The notes below the pieces were generated by a model. It did no database searches. It was not told the origin of the DNA and saw only the letters and a list, made by a program, of their open reading frames with translations. Made by a program: the position numbers and the translations under genes. From assembly GCA_014338405.1 (NCBI GenBank), contig JTDE01000739.1, positions 29,453 through 93,452 on the forward strand: 64,000 nt of DNA, written 5' to 3'. Positions 36,804-50,097 of the stretch are shown in pieces (position 1 is the stretch's first letter; each line of letters starts with the position of its first letter). The DNA is from Paragonimus skrjabini miyazakii. Its lineage: Eukaryota; Platyhelminthes; Trematoda; Plagiorchiida; Troglotrematidae.

Positions 36804-38722
36804 ACTGACAGGAGAACAACATAACTGATAAGAAAGAAAGCATTTATTAAGGAATTTTGAAATGAGATGATGTGGGATGGAAAACTCTTTCAGATGAACT
36901 TATGAAATTATTGACATGGAGGGACCAGTACACGTGGTGGCACACAGTAACTCCTAAGCATTTTTATGTTGATTATTTAAGAAGGACATTACCTGAATAA
37001 TTAATTTTTCATGCTACTGCATGAAGATCAACAGTAATAAAAGAAAACAAAGCACCGATATACTTTGAGGTATTTGCAGATATGTTGAAAGTATGTAGCA
37101 ATTCGCTCAAAACAAACAAAAGACATTGCAGTATTGTTAAGTTCAAATTGTTAGAAACAGGTACCTTTAAAACAATGTCATCTATCTATTTGAAGGGTGC
37201 AGTTTTTGCTGATAATAGCATTTTACCTATATAAACAGAGAACAGAAAAAGTAACAAGCTAGCCCCTGGGACATATCGTAACGAGCTACTAAGCGACAGG
37301 TAGACGTATTGTGATTGAGTAGTGAAGTGATCACCTGGTAGACTGAATTGGAGATGATATCTATATAACAAGTGATACAAATGTTGTTCGGGTTATACAA
37401 TTGAAAACGTTACTGTAGCTCGGTAAGCAGAAGACCGGCCTTATCTTTTATTTGGTGTTAACCCAATGAAGTGAACAAGGTTGACAAAAGAACGTAATAC
37501 CGTTCTCAAATGTTCAAAGGCGTACTTGTTAAATCCGTCTGAGAAGATTGAGGTTTCTCACTGAGTTACAAGTAGTCTGTAAACCTAATAGTGCCAGCAG
37601 GGGGAGAGCTAGTAGACGGAACAACCCTAAACTACCCGGAAGCGTCAAAATAGTAGTCAGAAAAAACTGAATTTTATAGGGTGCCATTGAAAAACTTGCA
37701 CTTAAAGTGCTATCTCACTTTGAATATGAGTAGATCAGATAGTCAAATTGGTCATCAGAAAAAGTACTTAAACTGAAACGGTCAAAAATAAACTTTCAAA
37801 ATAGTTACCAGTCAATGACAAATGAGCTTAGTAAAATAATCCGGTATAGGTAAAGTTGGGGTCATGTCAAACAATACAAAGCAAAAATGTTTCGCTAAGC
37901 ACACAATGATGGGTATACAAAAATGAAGAAAATAGATATATTCACTGCGTTCTGACATGTTACACAATCCATCATAACCTTTCATTTAACATAGCAAATG
38001 GAAACTTAAATGCAAATTTAGGATCGAAATTTTTCAAACAAAACCGAACTTACCTCAACGAATTCGAAATTCAAAATCATATTATATATGGAAGACCATG
38101 CTCACTGAAAACTTTTACGAATTCAACCATACTGATAAGATTCATTAGTAGTTAGGTATTTCATCGTTCCAGTGAATATGAGCTTCCTGATCATTTTCAG
38201 CGATGCGACGAGCACATGCCATTTATTTATTTATTTATCCATTCATAACTGCCGTGAACCTGACCAGAGGATACTGTCTTGTAAGAAGTCACTGACTGCA
38301 ACAGTAACGTGGAACAATGTAGAAAAATTAACTGAAATAGATGAAAGCAAAGCTGAGCAAAATTAAAAAGATGGTATTAATACGGGCACGTCATCGACTG
38401 TGACACATTACCCTCTCACATAGCGTTTCTAACCCGTGATTTGAGTGATTTCGCGGACCCAAACCGGAGAGACGATATCGATTTACTCTACTCAAAGGAA
38501 CGGTCACGTGTTTCAGATCTCGGGACCACGTTGTTACTTGGGCATCACGCGGTTTTACCTAACCGCCGGTGGTCTCCGTAAATGATGATCGGTACGGAAA
38601 ACGCTCAGGTAGCCTGCGGAGTACATAGAGCAACCATCACGGACGATGCGGACTGATACGTTGTCCAATAGATCGCGTATTCTGACCGTTCATAAATACA
38701 TGTTGGCGAACGATCGGTTGTT
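36804..38722. other. AT-rich intergenic stretch
   Basis: No coding or RNA feature is recognised. ORFs are short and without known motifs. Confidence 0.4.
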
Positions 38723-38926
38723 TGTTTGCAAGGTGTAGGCGCCTTGATGTTGTATGTTTGAACATAGACGTAGCTATTTTTAGTAGTTAGGTCCATTCCC
38801 CTCTCCTTTTTTTAAATCCTGTTCTCATATAGTTATTTTTTCTTCCTTTTTTTTCGTTCGTGGTTGTGTGGCAGTTAACCATCTGTGTGAACCATTGATG
38901 TATTGCTGTTTATGATGATGATGATG
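38723..38926 (+). repeat. 204-bp dispersed repeat with (ATG)n tail, copy 1
   Basis: It starts TGTTTGCAAGGTGTAGGC and ends in GATGATGATGATG. It aligns along its full length with 57621-57824, including the TATTTTTAGTAGTTAGGTCC block and GTGAACCA.TGATGTATTGCTGT near the end. Short trinucleotide tails are typical of RTE-type LINE 3' ends, so this is probably a 5'-truncated non-LTR retrotransposon. Confidence 0.75.
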
Positions 38927-41542
38927 TCTTGCTCACACGATCGTCCCACTTAGTGTAGTCTAAGTGGCGAAACTGGAGTTATCTGTACGACTTCCCAGCA
39001 GTCGACAGTTTTTGTAAGCGAAGGTATATCAGCACAACCTCTGAAGGTTCACCTGCGTAATATATTTGGGATGCTTCAGAACTAATGTGAACGGTTGTCT
39101 CGCCAAACACTCTTGTGAAATTTTAATTTCGAAAGCCCAATGCGGACGTCGTTGGCTTTGATTTCATAGTGAGTTCGGAACATCTCACTGCATATTATAT
39201 TGAAAGGACAATTGTCGGTAACTTCAAAAAAGTTGATCAAATCATGACTCATATATTCAATAAAAACGTTTTTCGTAGGGTCGATACCATTTGGGCGTTT
39301 CGAAACCCTCCAAGAATCTCAACAGTCCCTGCTTCCCAGAAGTGTGTCGGTGTACACAGAGGTTATTTAATTTAATCTTGTTTTAATGTGGTTTGACTAA
39401 ATCGTGAGAGTTGTGTAGGTTTGAGCGCACTGTTTTTATCCTTTCACTTGTAAAGCGTTTCTCAGGGACAACAAACACGGAAGCAGAATTTAACGTAAGA
39501 TGTCAGACAATCCTAGAGTAGAATCAAATGGGACTCAGATATTTCAGGGTTGACAAAGACAACTACCTTTTTGTGCTGCTACAAATTCTATGGTTATCCG
39601 TGTCCACATCGTAGTTTACGATAACGATATTTAGTCATTGACCAATGATGTCTTTCGGACAACTAGCGGGTGTACTCTGATAAGCATATGACCTGAGCAC
39701 CTGAGTGGTGGTACACGCTGATAAACTGTAAGCAATAAAGGATTATTGACAAGATTACGTCTGTTTTAGCCATTATTCTTGGTGAACAACTTGAAGTGCT
39801 ATGTAAGCCTAATGCTGTTGGAAAGTTGTCATCAGAATCATTAAAACCTTACTAAAAGATTGACAGATTTTGTTCTAGGATATTGATCGCTACGATTGTG
39901 AGAAAGTAAGCGAAGTTATCTGGATCAAGGTTGGCACAGTCAGGCGATATTTAGGTGATGGTCGCTAGGACTGAACGAAGTCTAGGTAAAAACTTTTGTT
40001 TATATTCGACGGATATGCAATTTGTTCACTTGAATATGTGCTTGAGTACTCCGCAAGTTGTCGTACTGCGAGCGCCGTTTATATAAGGTGGTATAACATT
40101 ATCCATGTGATCTGAACGGTGTGGTGTAAGGACTTCAACTGCTGTCGCGACATTTTTACATCTGCATGTCACCAAGTGTATTGTAACATTATCACACTCA
40201 ACTGTGCATATTCAGAAGAATGGATGGAATCAGTTAAAACACGGAGTTTATTTGCTAGTGGGTGTACGTTTCCGGTGATGAACATAAGCATACTCGTCTT
40301 TTCTGCATCTTATTCCCGCAGATCAACACTACAACCCATAATCAACCATAAGAAGATGACACTGTCATCTTAGTTACAGCTCAGTTCGTTGCTCGCTACA
40401 GGTTAGAGATGAACGAATCCTATGCATGTGTATAAAGAAAGCAGAATCAAGCAGGACAGTGTTATGGAGTTGGAACAAGTCTACAGCGTTAGCTGTTAGT
40501 GAGGCAACATAAGTAAGAGAAATGTAGTTGTTCGATGGGACTTACAATCACGAAGATGCACTTAAAAAATTCAGTTGATATGAAAATTTAAAAAAAAATC
40601 GATCACATCAAAGACCGGTCCAAAAGAAATATTATGTATGAATCTTGGTCATGAAGTATATTTCACATAACCGATCTGTGCGTCGGGAAATTTGGCGTTA
40701 AGCAGTATCACTCCTAAAGGAGGTTTATGAAAACGCTACAAGTTAATGTCCTCCAGGTAGGTAATTGTATCAGTCAAACAGTTTCAACTGAGCTACCCTC
40801 AGGATTCCAGTATCAGTCTGGTATTGTGATAACGCGTAACACTGGAACGATTACCAAATCATTTTTGAACAGTACTTCAATTACAACTGATTCAACTTCT
40901 TATTTTGGAACGTATTAGTCTGTTGTTTCTTGATTTTAGCTGATTTCGTAGACTTCATACTTCTTGTAACTTTGGCAGAAATAGCATATCTTGAGTGAAT
41001 GTCAGATAGGACTGCATGCGGTTACCCATTAGAACAGCCAAAGGACCATAGATGACCTACTTTATAACTGTAACAAACTGGATGCAGTGATGTCGAATAG
41101 AAGTGCATTCGGATGTGACAGCGTCAACAATCTGCTCTGTTCACTAGATAAGTGTGAGTGGTTGCTTCGACCTCAAACTGGCTTCATAGAGAATGATCAC
41201 AGTTCATGTGATCCATTGCCTGTAACCTTGATAGCTAAACTGATTCGTTTTTACGTCCAATCGGTGCACACTAAGTTGCCGATTCGGCCGGTTGAGCAAA
41301 CAACACTAACATTGCCACTGTTACAAAGATCGGATTTTAACAATGGTGGTCGAGATTAACACATATTAGACCAAAGTAGTAGGCAATTTTTACTGGCATA
41401 CTGTATCCGTACAGATGAGTTCTAACGCACTATGAACTTAGAAAGCTAATTTATGCAGTGGTCAAGTGCTCATAATGAACTAAATCACTGTTACTTCCGG
41501 CCGAGGAAAATAGTACACTCGCTCGAGTAACTTCGCTTTTTA
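38927..41542. other. Intergenic stretch without recognised genes
   Basis: AT-rich. ORFs of 60-90 codons at 40119-40373, 40727-40918 and 41087-41359 have no known domain and no supporting signals. Confidence 0.4.
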
Positions 41543-41892
41543 TTGATGAACCTGTGTCTCCAACTAGCAAAAACCATTTTGAATACTCTGGGTTCACGAA
41601 CTCTTTGTCGGAAATGGGGTTTATTTGTTCACAGATTGCTTATGCACTATATGGAAAGAACCAGTCCGCCGAAACCTTTTGGAACGAAAAGTTCAGAATT
41701 TCAAAAGTTCAACAGGCTGTCCCTTTAAAACAGTTTTACGAGATCAAGAGACGCTTCTATTTCGATTATAAGGTCAGTCACAACAGAGAAAGATACGATG
41801 ATCGATTCTGTGGGATACGAAGTATTTTTGAAAGGTTCACTACAGAATATAGAACCATTTACAATCCTCAGCCCCCCCTCCCTCACGACTAA
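41543..41892 (+). pseudogene. piggyBac-like transposase fragment
   Basis: The frame 41554-41892 encodes about 112 residues that follow the piggyBac (DDE_Tnp_1_7) order: EMGFICSQIAYALYGKN, then FWNEKFRISKVQQAVPLKQF, EIKRRFYFDYK, then DDRFCGIRSIFERFTTEYRT. This matches the region 'YW...MSxxRFxxIxRxLHFxD...DRLxKIRPLxDxF' of the family. It stops at 41892, before the catalytic Asp block, and no terminal repeats or TTAA target could be tied to it. It is a dead fragment. The family call is by motif order, without a database search. Confidence 0.6.
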
Positions 41893-44153
41893 TTAAGCAA
41901 CTGATGATAGCCAAAAACAGAACAGCTGCAGGATGGAATCCTGGATGTTTATGAATAATACGATGAAATGTATATGTAAACAACACAAACAACTTTTAAC
42001 AATAGACGTTGAGCTGTGGTTGATTATTCGATAGACCGTTGATAACTTTTTCACCAGTTCGACTTTAATACGAATGTATAACAAAAGACATACATCATTG
42101 ATAAGAACTGTATGTTCGAACCGTAATGAAGTCCCAAAAGAATTAAATATAAAACTTTTTGATCATTATGAAAGCTGTTCCTATCTGAACAGGTTGAATG
42201 ATTAACTTCTAACAAAATGTAAAGTAACGGAAAGAAATTCTATTGATTCAATTTCAAATTTCCATGAACATGCGATTGTTCAGTCACTTAGCACGTTTGG
42301 ATGCAATAATGAAAGTAATTGCGAAGTCTACAGTGTTGACAGTCTGTGTTACAGATAGTCAATAGCCGTTACATATCTGTAAAAATTTCTAATACAGACT
42401 GGTCATAAAAAGGCATTGGATTTTAAAGTTACTAACAGAACTGTGTAAACGTTACTGAAGAACAACTCATATAATCTTGTCTGATTCGTTATCACATCCA
42501 TCTACAACAAGGTGTCAAGATAAAGCCAGGGTTATTTGTCAAATCAACAAACAAACGTTCTGTGAATTTTGTCGTCAGCGATCACGCACGAAATGTAAAC
42601 CTATTCAAGCGTTATGGTCATTTGTAATACCTCTCGTTTTATGTTCAAGGTGATCAAGGTGTTCAAGGTGATCGTGAACCACGGGAAACTAAGTAACGAC
42701 ATTGGAATCAATACCTTTGATACATTCACCTAGGTTGCGGACTCAAATGAAGCCTAGTTTTACCTCTGTTAACTGTAGAAAAACTTGTCGCTGCAAGAGA
42801 TATTGAAAATTAGTCTACTATTATCTCAAAGAAAGTATGAAAACTCTCTGCCCAGTTTGTTATAGCCTACAAATTTACAAATATAAGCTGTGTATTATTC
42901 ACTTTCAGGTGGTATTATTCATATCAAGTTACACATGTCCACTCATTGATCGTTTCACTCAACCGTAATGTTCGCAGCGGTTTAAAATCAATTCTCCAAA
43001 TCACTGATAACAGAAGCCTATGCCTAACATAGATCATTAGTTGCTTTTGGGGCAACACACACTCAACATGACCGGTGTTCATCAGGTAGAATGCTCGAAC
43101 GAACACTCATACAGTTTACTTGTCAAGTGGAACGAACTCAATGTGCAAACTCAAATGCACTCCTCACCATAGTAAATCACCGAATAAGAGAAAATCTTAT
43201 GAGTAAAAAAGAAACCGACTGTTTGACCACGAATCTGAAGAATCTCGCACACCTACCAAAAGCAAGAAAGATTGTGCACAGATGTCTTTCCAGGAGTACC
43301 ATTGCAGATTATCAAAGGTACTACCATAATATTTATGTAAGATGTATGCTTGCGGATGTACGTTTGTATGTTTGCGCATAAATCCTACCTTAAAATGTTG
43401 ACTATTCAAACTCAGAAGGGAAAAAACTGTTTCAAAAGTACTACCGTCTCGACAGTATAGTCAAATAAAAAAGGTTTGCAAATTTGGGTACAGGGCACAC
43501 TAGTTCTTGTGAAACTGCAACATGCAGTGTCTATGTCTCGTGAACTGTCTGGTGAACAAGTTTGTCAAAATTTACACTGATTACTGACGAGAATTAATGT
43601 CTTTCCCAAATATTGTTTACCTTGGTTAACTGTGACATTTAACTTAGCTTCGAGTTTTCCAACAAGCCTGGTAGGTATCATCAGTCTGATCTTTTCACGC
43701 GAATGCTATTGCACAAGGTTGTATAACAAATTAAAACTGTACTCCAGTCGAGAAACCGTTCAACATAAAACTGAACTACCCAATTTAATGACATCTTTCA
43801 TCCGCGAGAATACTATAGTGACGGTTAACGAGACACTAAGACGCACTGAGAACTGTGGTATGACAGTTATCACCACAACAAAGGTTATAGTCACACAAAA
43901 GTCAAAACTGCTAGCGCAATTGGCGTTAGATTTTGCAAACCGTGCCTACATTTATGGAACAACACAGAAACTGAAAGACCACATAGTGTCTACCGCACGA
44001 TCAAACAGATAGAATAACTTGAAAACACCGGCACTTCAACGATTTTGAGTATACGATTAGTCAATTTTAACGCTAAAACGTAGCACGACGTTCGTTGCGA
44101 TGTTGCGCAGTCGGTGATATGGGAACTGGGTATTAAAAGGGTGTTCAAATCTA
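41893..44153. other. Intergenic stretch
   Basis: No recognisable gene. A 126-codon ORF at 43632-44012 has no known motif. A short imperfect tandem, TTCAAGGTGATCAAGGTG-like, occurs at about 42645-42680. Confidence 0.35.
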
Positions 44154-44438
44154 TACCTTTTTACATATCTGTTTCCATTTTAGACACAAGATTTTCTATT
44201 TCATGCAAAAACAAATCACTTTGGTGCATTAGAATTTCTACGTCAGAATCTTGGACGTGACGGCAAGAACGCGATTGGTCTAACTAACCGGAAGGGAAAA
44301 CCAATCTTAATTAGAGCACTTCAGATTGACCACTTTGATAGAGGAAGTAGTACGGGTTATTCAAGGGGTATCAGCGGCATTGCTTAATGAGAACGGGATT
44401 AGCGGTCACAGTGGAGCACAGATCATCTGACCCTGTCC
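44154..44438. repeat. Left terminal inverted repeat of the Tc1-like element
   Basis: Reverse complement of 46282-46567, ending internally at the shared ACCCTGTCC. This is unusually long for a Tc1 element, whose repeats range from tens to a few hundred bases. Confidence 0.88.
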
Positions 44439-45029
44439 CACATAACACGTGCAAACACACTATTTCATTTTGCTACTCGAGTGAACTAATATAAAAACTC
44501 TGTAATTGTTATTTACATTTCCACATCTCAGATCCCTCCAAGATCGCGGTCACTAAAACCCAGTGGTTGCATTTAGTCGCACGTATACACTATTCATTCA
44601 CGTGAATAGCATTTTGAGGAAAACTACAATAATGCATTTTTGTATTTAATAGCTCATTTGCGAGTTAGTCATTCCGTTTATCACAAACTCAGTGGAGTTG
44701 ATAGAACAATACGGATAGCTGGGAATAACCACCAACTGGTCATATATCCGGTGAATTTTACCCATTAGTCATACTACTTTTAAAACCTGGGAATCATTGT
44801 TATAGCGTTTTCCATCGCAAAGACACTTCCAACACGTAAGGTATGCGGATAGCTCGGTTGTTCTTAACTGCCCAAACAACAAACGAAAATCTTACATAAT
44901 CTAGGCACACTCATAGGCCATGCATTAGTTTAATCAGGGCTAACTTCCCAAAAGTAGGAAGTGTAAAATCAATTTGTGGTTGCTCTAAATGGGGCATTCT
45001 CCGTTCACTGAAAAGATGGGCGTTTACGG

Positions 45030-46098
45030 TTATGACCCCATCGTTTCACCATTCATCGCCTGCATACAGCATCGTTCGGCATGACCAACAAAGCTAGCAC
45101 AGTGGTCCCCGGTGACGTCGCACATAGCAGAAATGACTATTCTTTCCAGGGTCCCCATTCTCCACTCCTGTTGACTTTGCACACCCTGAGGATCTCCGTT
45201 TATTATTGTCTCGTGGTGCACCTGCAGTTGCCTTTTAACTCTTGCTTTCACCAAGCCCCTGACATTCTCAATTGGGTTCAACATGGGCGAATAGGGTGTC
45301 AGTCGTAAGAGTTGTCCTCCATTATATAACTCCTCAGTAAAGACACTTTCCAAGTCAGTGTGACACGGTGTGTTGTCGCATATTAGCACAATGTCGGACA
45401 TGGGTGTGCTGATCTTCAACTGATCTAGCAGGGTTCGTAGCCAGCCCTTGCAATCGTTGCTGTTGTATGATCCCCGCTTCGTCGTATAGCCTACAATCGA
45501 ACTTTATGCATAGCTTCAATCAAATGGAGATTACGGCCTCGGCTGTTTGTTACAGTGACGCATGCTCTCGTTCCTTTTAGTGAACGTCCCATTGACCTCG
45601 TACAGAACAAATTAAAATTTGTCTCATCTATCCAGCAAATAGTCTATGAATTGGCATAATATTCCATCAGTCGATATGCAAACAGTCGCCGTAACTCCAA
45701 ATTCTCATTTGAGTTCATGCCAATGGGCACTTGGCATAGTTTCTTGACAGTTATGCATCGGCCATCCAAGTATCGACTGATCGTTGTGGTCGATAACTCC
45801 TTCTCGAACTCAGCCTTGACGCGCAATCTCAACAAAATTGCAGTGTGACCGTTGGGTCTACGGAAATCCATTCCAACAGCATACCAATCTCAGATTCTGT
45901 CAGAATCTTGTTTCTATGTCCTTTGCAAGGATACGCCTCATAACTGATGCAATCCACATGAAGCCACTTGTAGGCGGTATTACACTTGACTTTGTTCAGA
46001 AGGGCAACCATACACCAGTCATCGCCCCTTACGAATGCTTCGATAATACGTCTGCGTGTTTCGGGACTGATGCGAGTGTAATTGCGTCCGTCAGCCAT
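45030..46098 (-). pseudogene. Tc1/mariner-like transposase, frameshifted
   Basis: The span is about 356 codons, the usual full length. The N-terminal frame (46098-45829) begins MADGRNYTRISPETRRRIIEAF, a helix-turn-helix DNA-binding start. A second frame (45871-45644) holds STTTISRYLDGRCI. A third (45419-45030) holds the catalytic end ICDNTPCH...LRLTPYSPMLNPIENV, with 35 residues between the Asp of CDN and the Glu of IEN (DD35E-type spacing). Between the last two, sequence like WIDETNF for the first catalytic Asp is interrupted by stops. Three different frames are used, so it is a pseudogene. In an intact copy the enzyme would cut and paste DNA at TA sites. Confidence 0.85.
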
Positions 46099-46281
46099 AT
46101 ATGCAAGGGAACTAATGAAAATGTTTTCACAAATTGGCTCACTCTCATATTACAACTCGAAGTCTATCACGAACCTAAACCTCACTCCTATTGGACGTGA
46201 GATCCACAGACACTCCTAACCACGCGCACCCCTTTACCTGTCAAAGGAACCAATACGGTCCGCAGTTTGATGAGTTAGTAA

Positions 46282-46567
46282 GGACAGGGTCAGATGATCT
46301 GTGCTCCACTTTGACCGCTAATCCCGTTCTCATTAAGCAAAGCCGCTGATACCCCTTGAATAACCCGTACTACTTCCTCTATCAAAGTGGTCAATCTGAA
46401 GTGCTCTAATTAAGATTGGTTTTCCCTTCCGGTTAGTTAGACCAATCGCGTTCTTGCCGTCACGTCCAAGATTCTAACGTGTAAAATTCTAATGCACCAA
46501 AGTGATGTGTTTTTGCATGAAATAGAAAATCTTGTGTCTAAAATGGAAACAGATATGTAAAAAGGTA
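46282..46567. repeat. Right terminal inverted repeat of the Tc1-like element
   Basis: Partner of 44154-44438, lying upstream of the transposase start and so probably containing its promoter. Confidence 0.88.
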
Positions 46568-48366
46568 TAGATAGGACCATGTGAAGAAGCCGGACTCATC
46601 TCCATGAAAATACTGTTGTCAGTCCTATGTTGAACCACTAGGAGCCTACAGCAAATTAATGAATATTATGAATCGAAGTTTCAGTTAGAAATTAAACAGT
46701 ACAATAAAGATTATTTCCAGCAAAATAAGAATCGAATGTCGGATTGTAGTGGATGCGCTGATAGTAGGAAATGTCACGTGAAGTTTCTGAGGAGGTATTT
46801 ATACAAGCGCCCTTTTCTTTACAGTGACAATGTTATATAACATGCAGTCTAGTTTGTGAGTGGTATAGTGCTTACATTCGGGAACTAAAGGATAGGTCTC
46901 AACGCCAGAAAGATGACGGATCAGAAGCGAATATTGGAACCGTGTGTATGCAAAATTGGGGACGTGTTACCAAGGCGAATGGCAATGTGCTGCTGCCCAA
47001 CGTGACGGGATACACGTCAGTCTTGCAAATGAGTTCACGCATTCGTTTTTCTACTTTCACGTACACTGTGAGAAATTTCATGTAATAAACAACGTCGCAC
47101 GCCAAGCATCTTTTGCGGTCACAACAACCATAACTGACTTGCAATTAAAGCAGATACTTCGTGAGTCAGTGTTACGGATCGGTCGTATCGTAGATGACTG
47201 AAACCTCGAAACCTTTGGATCAAGCAACTGTAGTAACGAAATACTAGCTTGTCAGTGCGTAGCAGAATAACGATTGTACTGCGCAGAACACATCCCATCG
47301 TGACTTATTTCATTCAGATTGAAGATAGCACGTTTAGTTCGGTCAAAAAATTGACTGCTTTGATGATCGTGATGTTTCTTTCAATAACAACTGAATGGGA
47401 ACGAGCACCGGTGATTTCACTTGATGTCGTGAATCGTTTTTCATCAGGAGAAAATAAGGTTGCGAATCGTTTTCAATTTACCTCCGTGGATAGTTTTGGT
47501 TAACGTTTCACTTAGATAACTGAATGCTTGATGTGAATCGGAATTGCACAAACATTTTCAGCCAGCTCAAAATCAGTTCCTCCGTCTTTAATTCCCAACG
47601 GTTTGTATGAAGCCTCAAACCACCAATGATGAGTCACACCGTTTCTTTAAACGGGTCAACGGCCATCTTCTATATGTATAAAACATTTCCGCGAAGTATT
47701 TCGTATCCTCTGTATAGTCCGTCGGTTTGTGACTCGATTGTCTAGTTACAAACGTTGGATAACGATATTGAATACCTAAGTTCAGGCATAGAGGTTTGAA
47801 CCCTTTACTATGCTTTTACTCATGTATATATGTTACTAATGAGTAGTTATGTATATGTAGGTATGTATATATATGACACTCACGCAGCAGTAACAACTAC
47901 TTATGCACTGATGATGTCGACGATAACTTTCACAACTTTCAGTTCAAGTCAGCCAGGATGGGAAGAACATTTTAGAGTCGTTCACAAGATTTGTGCATGA
48001 AATCTGACGTTAACTAGGCAGCACATCAGTTACTAAAAGTTTGTCCCGTGAGCAGACAGCACGGGCGAGCACCGATATGAAATATGAATGATAACAATGG
48101 GGTTGGAGGAGAGGGTTGGCAAAATATATAAGGCACGTGATAAGGAAGTACAAATTTTAGGTAGTATTTGAAGACGCCTGCGAGGCAGTGTGCATTCTTA
48201 GTAAAAAAAGAGCAGGCCGGGTTGCTGGGTTCACCTCGCATTGGTCACACGTGTACACTACACACTGTTGAAAATAGTGGATGGGGACAGATCGAATCGT
48301 TCATTCGGCGCTAATCGAATACGGCCTTCGCCCCAGATTCGTCCAATTAGGAACATGCGACTTGTC
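46568..48366. other. Intergenic stretch
   Basis: No gene recognised. A TATG/TATA-rich patch lies near 47820-47880. Small ORFs (46899-47503) overlap on both strands without known motifs. Confidence 0.35.
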
Positions 48367-48440
48367 TGGTGGCTGGAATCCAGCGGAATCCCGGATTTTC
48401 CATAAACGGAATGCTCTGTGATTAATAAGTTTTTCATACT
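48367..48440 (+). repeat. SINE family 2, head-less copy
   Basis: GGAATCCAGCGGAATCCCGGATTTTCCATAAACGGA-like sequence aligns with the part downstream of the B box in the neighbouring copy (48675-48740). The tRNA-like head is missing. Confidence 0.45.
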
Positions 48441-48612
48441 ACTCGCCAGTAGTACAGTTACAATGCTCAAAAGCTGCGCTAGTGTATGCAAATGTCAGTT
48501 GTTCCAGATAGTCCTAGCACGTCAGCACATGGATGATGTAGTGGACACTGAATATACGGTGGAGTGGTTGAGTATTGAAGTCTAAATGTGAGCCTTTACA
48601 GGCCCGTGGTAT

Positions 48613-48745
48613 AGCTTCGTAGCTCAGTAAGTAGAGCATAGACTGCGTAAAGAAAAGCGGCTCAATCGCCGGTTCAAATCCGACCGAAACTCGGACCTTT
48701 CACAAATGGACTGTTCCATGATTTACTAGTTGACCTTTCTGCTAT
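48613..48745 (+). repeat. tRNA-derived SINE, family 2
   Basis: TAGCTCAGTAA at 48620-48630 (one A-box mismatch) and GGTTCAAATCC at 48671-48681 (a full B box) are spaced about 40 bp apart. Acceptor-stem pairing is poor, so it is not a functional tRNA gene. It shares head and tail with the copies at 28642 and 36439, and has the best B box of the group. Confidence 0.6.
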
Positions 48746-50097
48746 CTAGTAATTAAACTCCGTTGACTATTAGTGATTCTTTAATCAGTTAAGTTATACA
48801 CACCAAATCTTTGCCCGAGTGAACTTCATATCCCGAGTCTTGTACGCGACTCGAAAAGAAAGTTAGCAACGTAATAAGTGTGGTTTTTCTCAAAAGTGGC
48901 CAGTCTTCGTATCCGTACCTAATAGTACCAAGACGGTACGCTTTTAAAGAAGGTTACTGTATCGACCCTTGGTTACATACTGTTGAAAAGGTATGCTATA
49001 CCTTCTTGCTCTACATGTTGCTACGCCTTTAAAAGCGGCAACCTCAAATGCGATAGTTCATGTAACGTCATGGTCTTGCATGCCGTTAAGTCGATTTGAC
49101 CCATGAAATGTATCATGGGATGAAGATCAGGTGACTGAGAAAGTCAAAATAAACAACCGACGTTGTACGATGGTTTGGACACTCGTACACAGTCGGTCAG
49201 GACATCAGGACCTACGCTGCGAGTAAGTTCTGGGAAAGAAAGTCTAACCCCACACACTCGAGCCAACCAAATAACAACTAATACAAGGACTGAATTAACA
49301 TGATCCTATAATGTATCATCGAATCACTCATTCTAAAACTTACATAAGCGTACTTTTCCACTCAATTTATTGAACTGGAATCATGACTATCAGGCCGCTA
49401 TCCCTATTTCAATCAGCGGCCATTAAAAAAAAGTTTCTGTCAATCGACGCACCAAACAATGGAATTGCGTCGAACCAGGTTAACTAACAGAGATCACACG
49501 GACTGGGTGAGAAACAACGACTGGATGAGTGACCCACACTAGTAGGGGAACACAGATGAAGCGGACGATTAGAAGCTAAGAAACATCGTTAATTACCGCG
49601 GGTGAGTGAAGATTTAACATGTACACCTACGTAAAACCGCACTTTGCACACGCAACCGACGTGCTGGACGTGAGCAGCGAACCGGTCTTTCGTCCAACTG
49701 TGCACATTCGTGTGGAGGGTTTAGGTCATGAAAATTAGCGTTTAGTTATTCTATGGTCACCCTACATGACATTAAGTCACTAGCTTCTGCTGTTATGCCG
49801 CTGCTAACACGACATGCATTCTGTGGGATGTTGACAATTTGAACTTTCATATAGACCATTTGCGAAGAACAATGTATTTAACTATAACAGATTCGCGAAA
49901 GACAGACGAACGATTCAACCGACCAAGATCAGTTAATCCACTCCAAGACAAGCAAGTGATTTGCATAAACGACCTTACGTACGCAAGATCGTTCCATGCA
50001 GTCTCTACTGAATGAGGGCAAGGTCGGACTGATGTTACATAGTACAAAGATATATCCCTATAAAGATCACCATATAGGAAAGCGAAAGGAACCTTTA
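48746..50097. other. Intergenic stretch
   Basis: No coding or RNA feature recognised before the foldback composite begins at about 50098. Confidence 0.35.

Larger units (their letters stand above)
44154..46567 (-). mobile_element. Complete Tc1/mariner-superfamily transposon with ~285-bp terminal inverted repeats
   Basis: 44154-44438 and 46282-46567 are inverted repeats that match over their full length with only a handful of differences by eye. The outer ends read TACCTTTTTACATATCTG inward and are flanked on both sides by TA (44152-44153 and 46568-46569), the target duplication used by this superfamily. One transposase-length coding region (- strand, 46098-45030) lies between. Total length is about 2.4 kb. 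The near-identical arms suggest a fairly recent insertion, yet the transposase is broken, so mobility would have needed a helper copy. Confidence 0.88.

Noticed and set aside
43632..44012. 126-codon ORF next to the Tc1-like element
   Set aside because: No transposase or other family motif; length is possible by chance in 64 kb.
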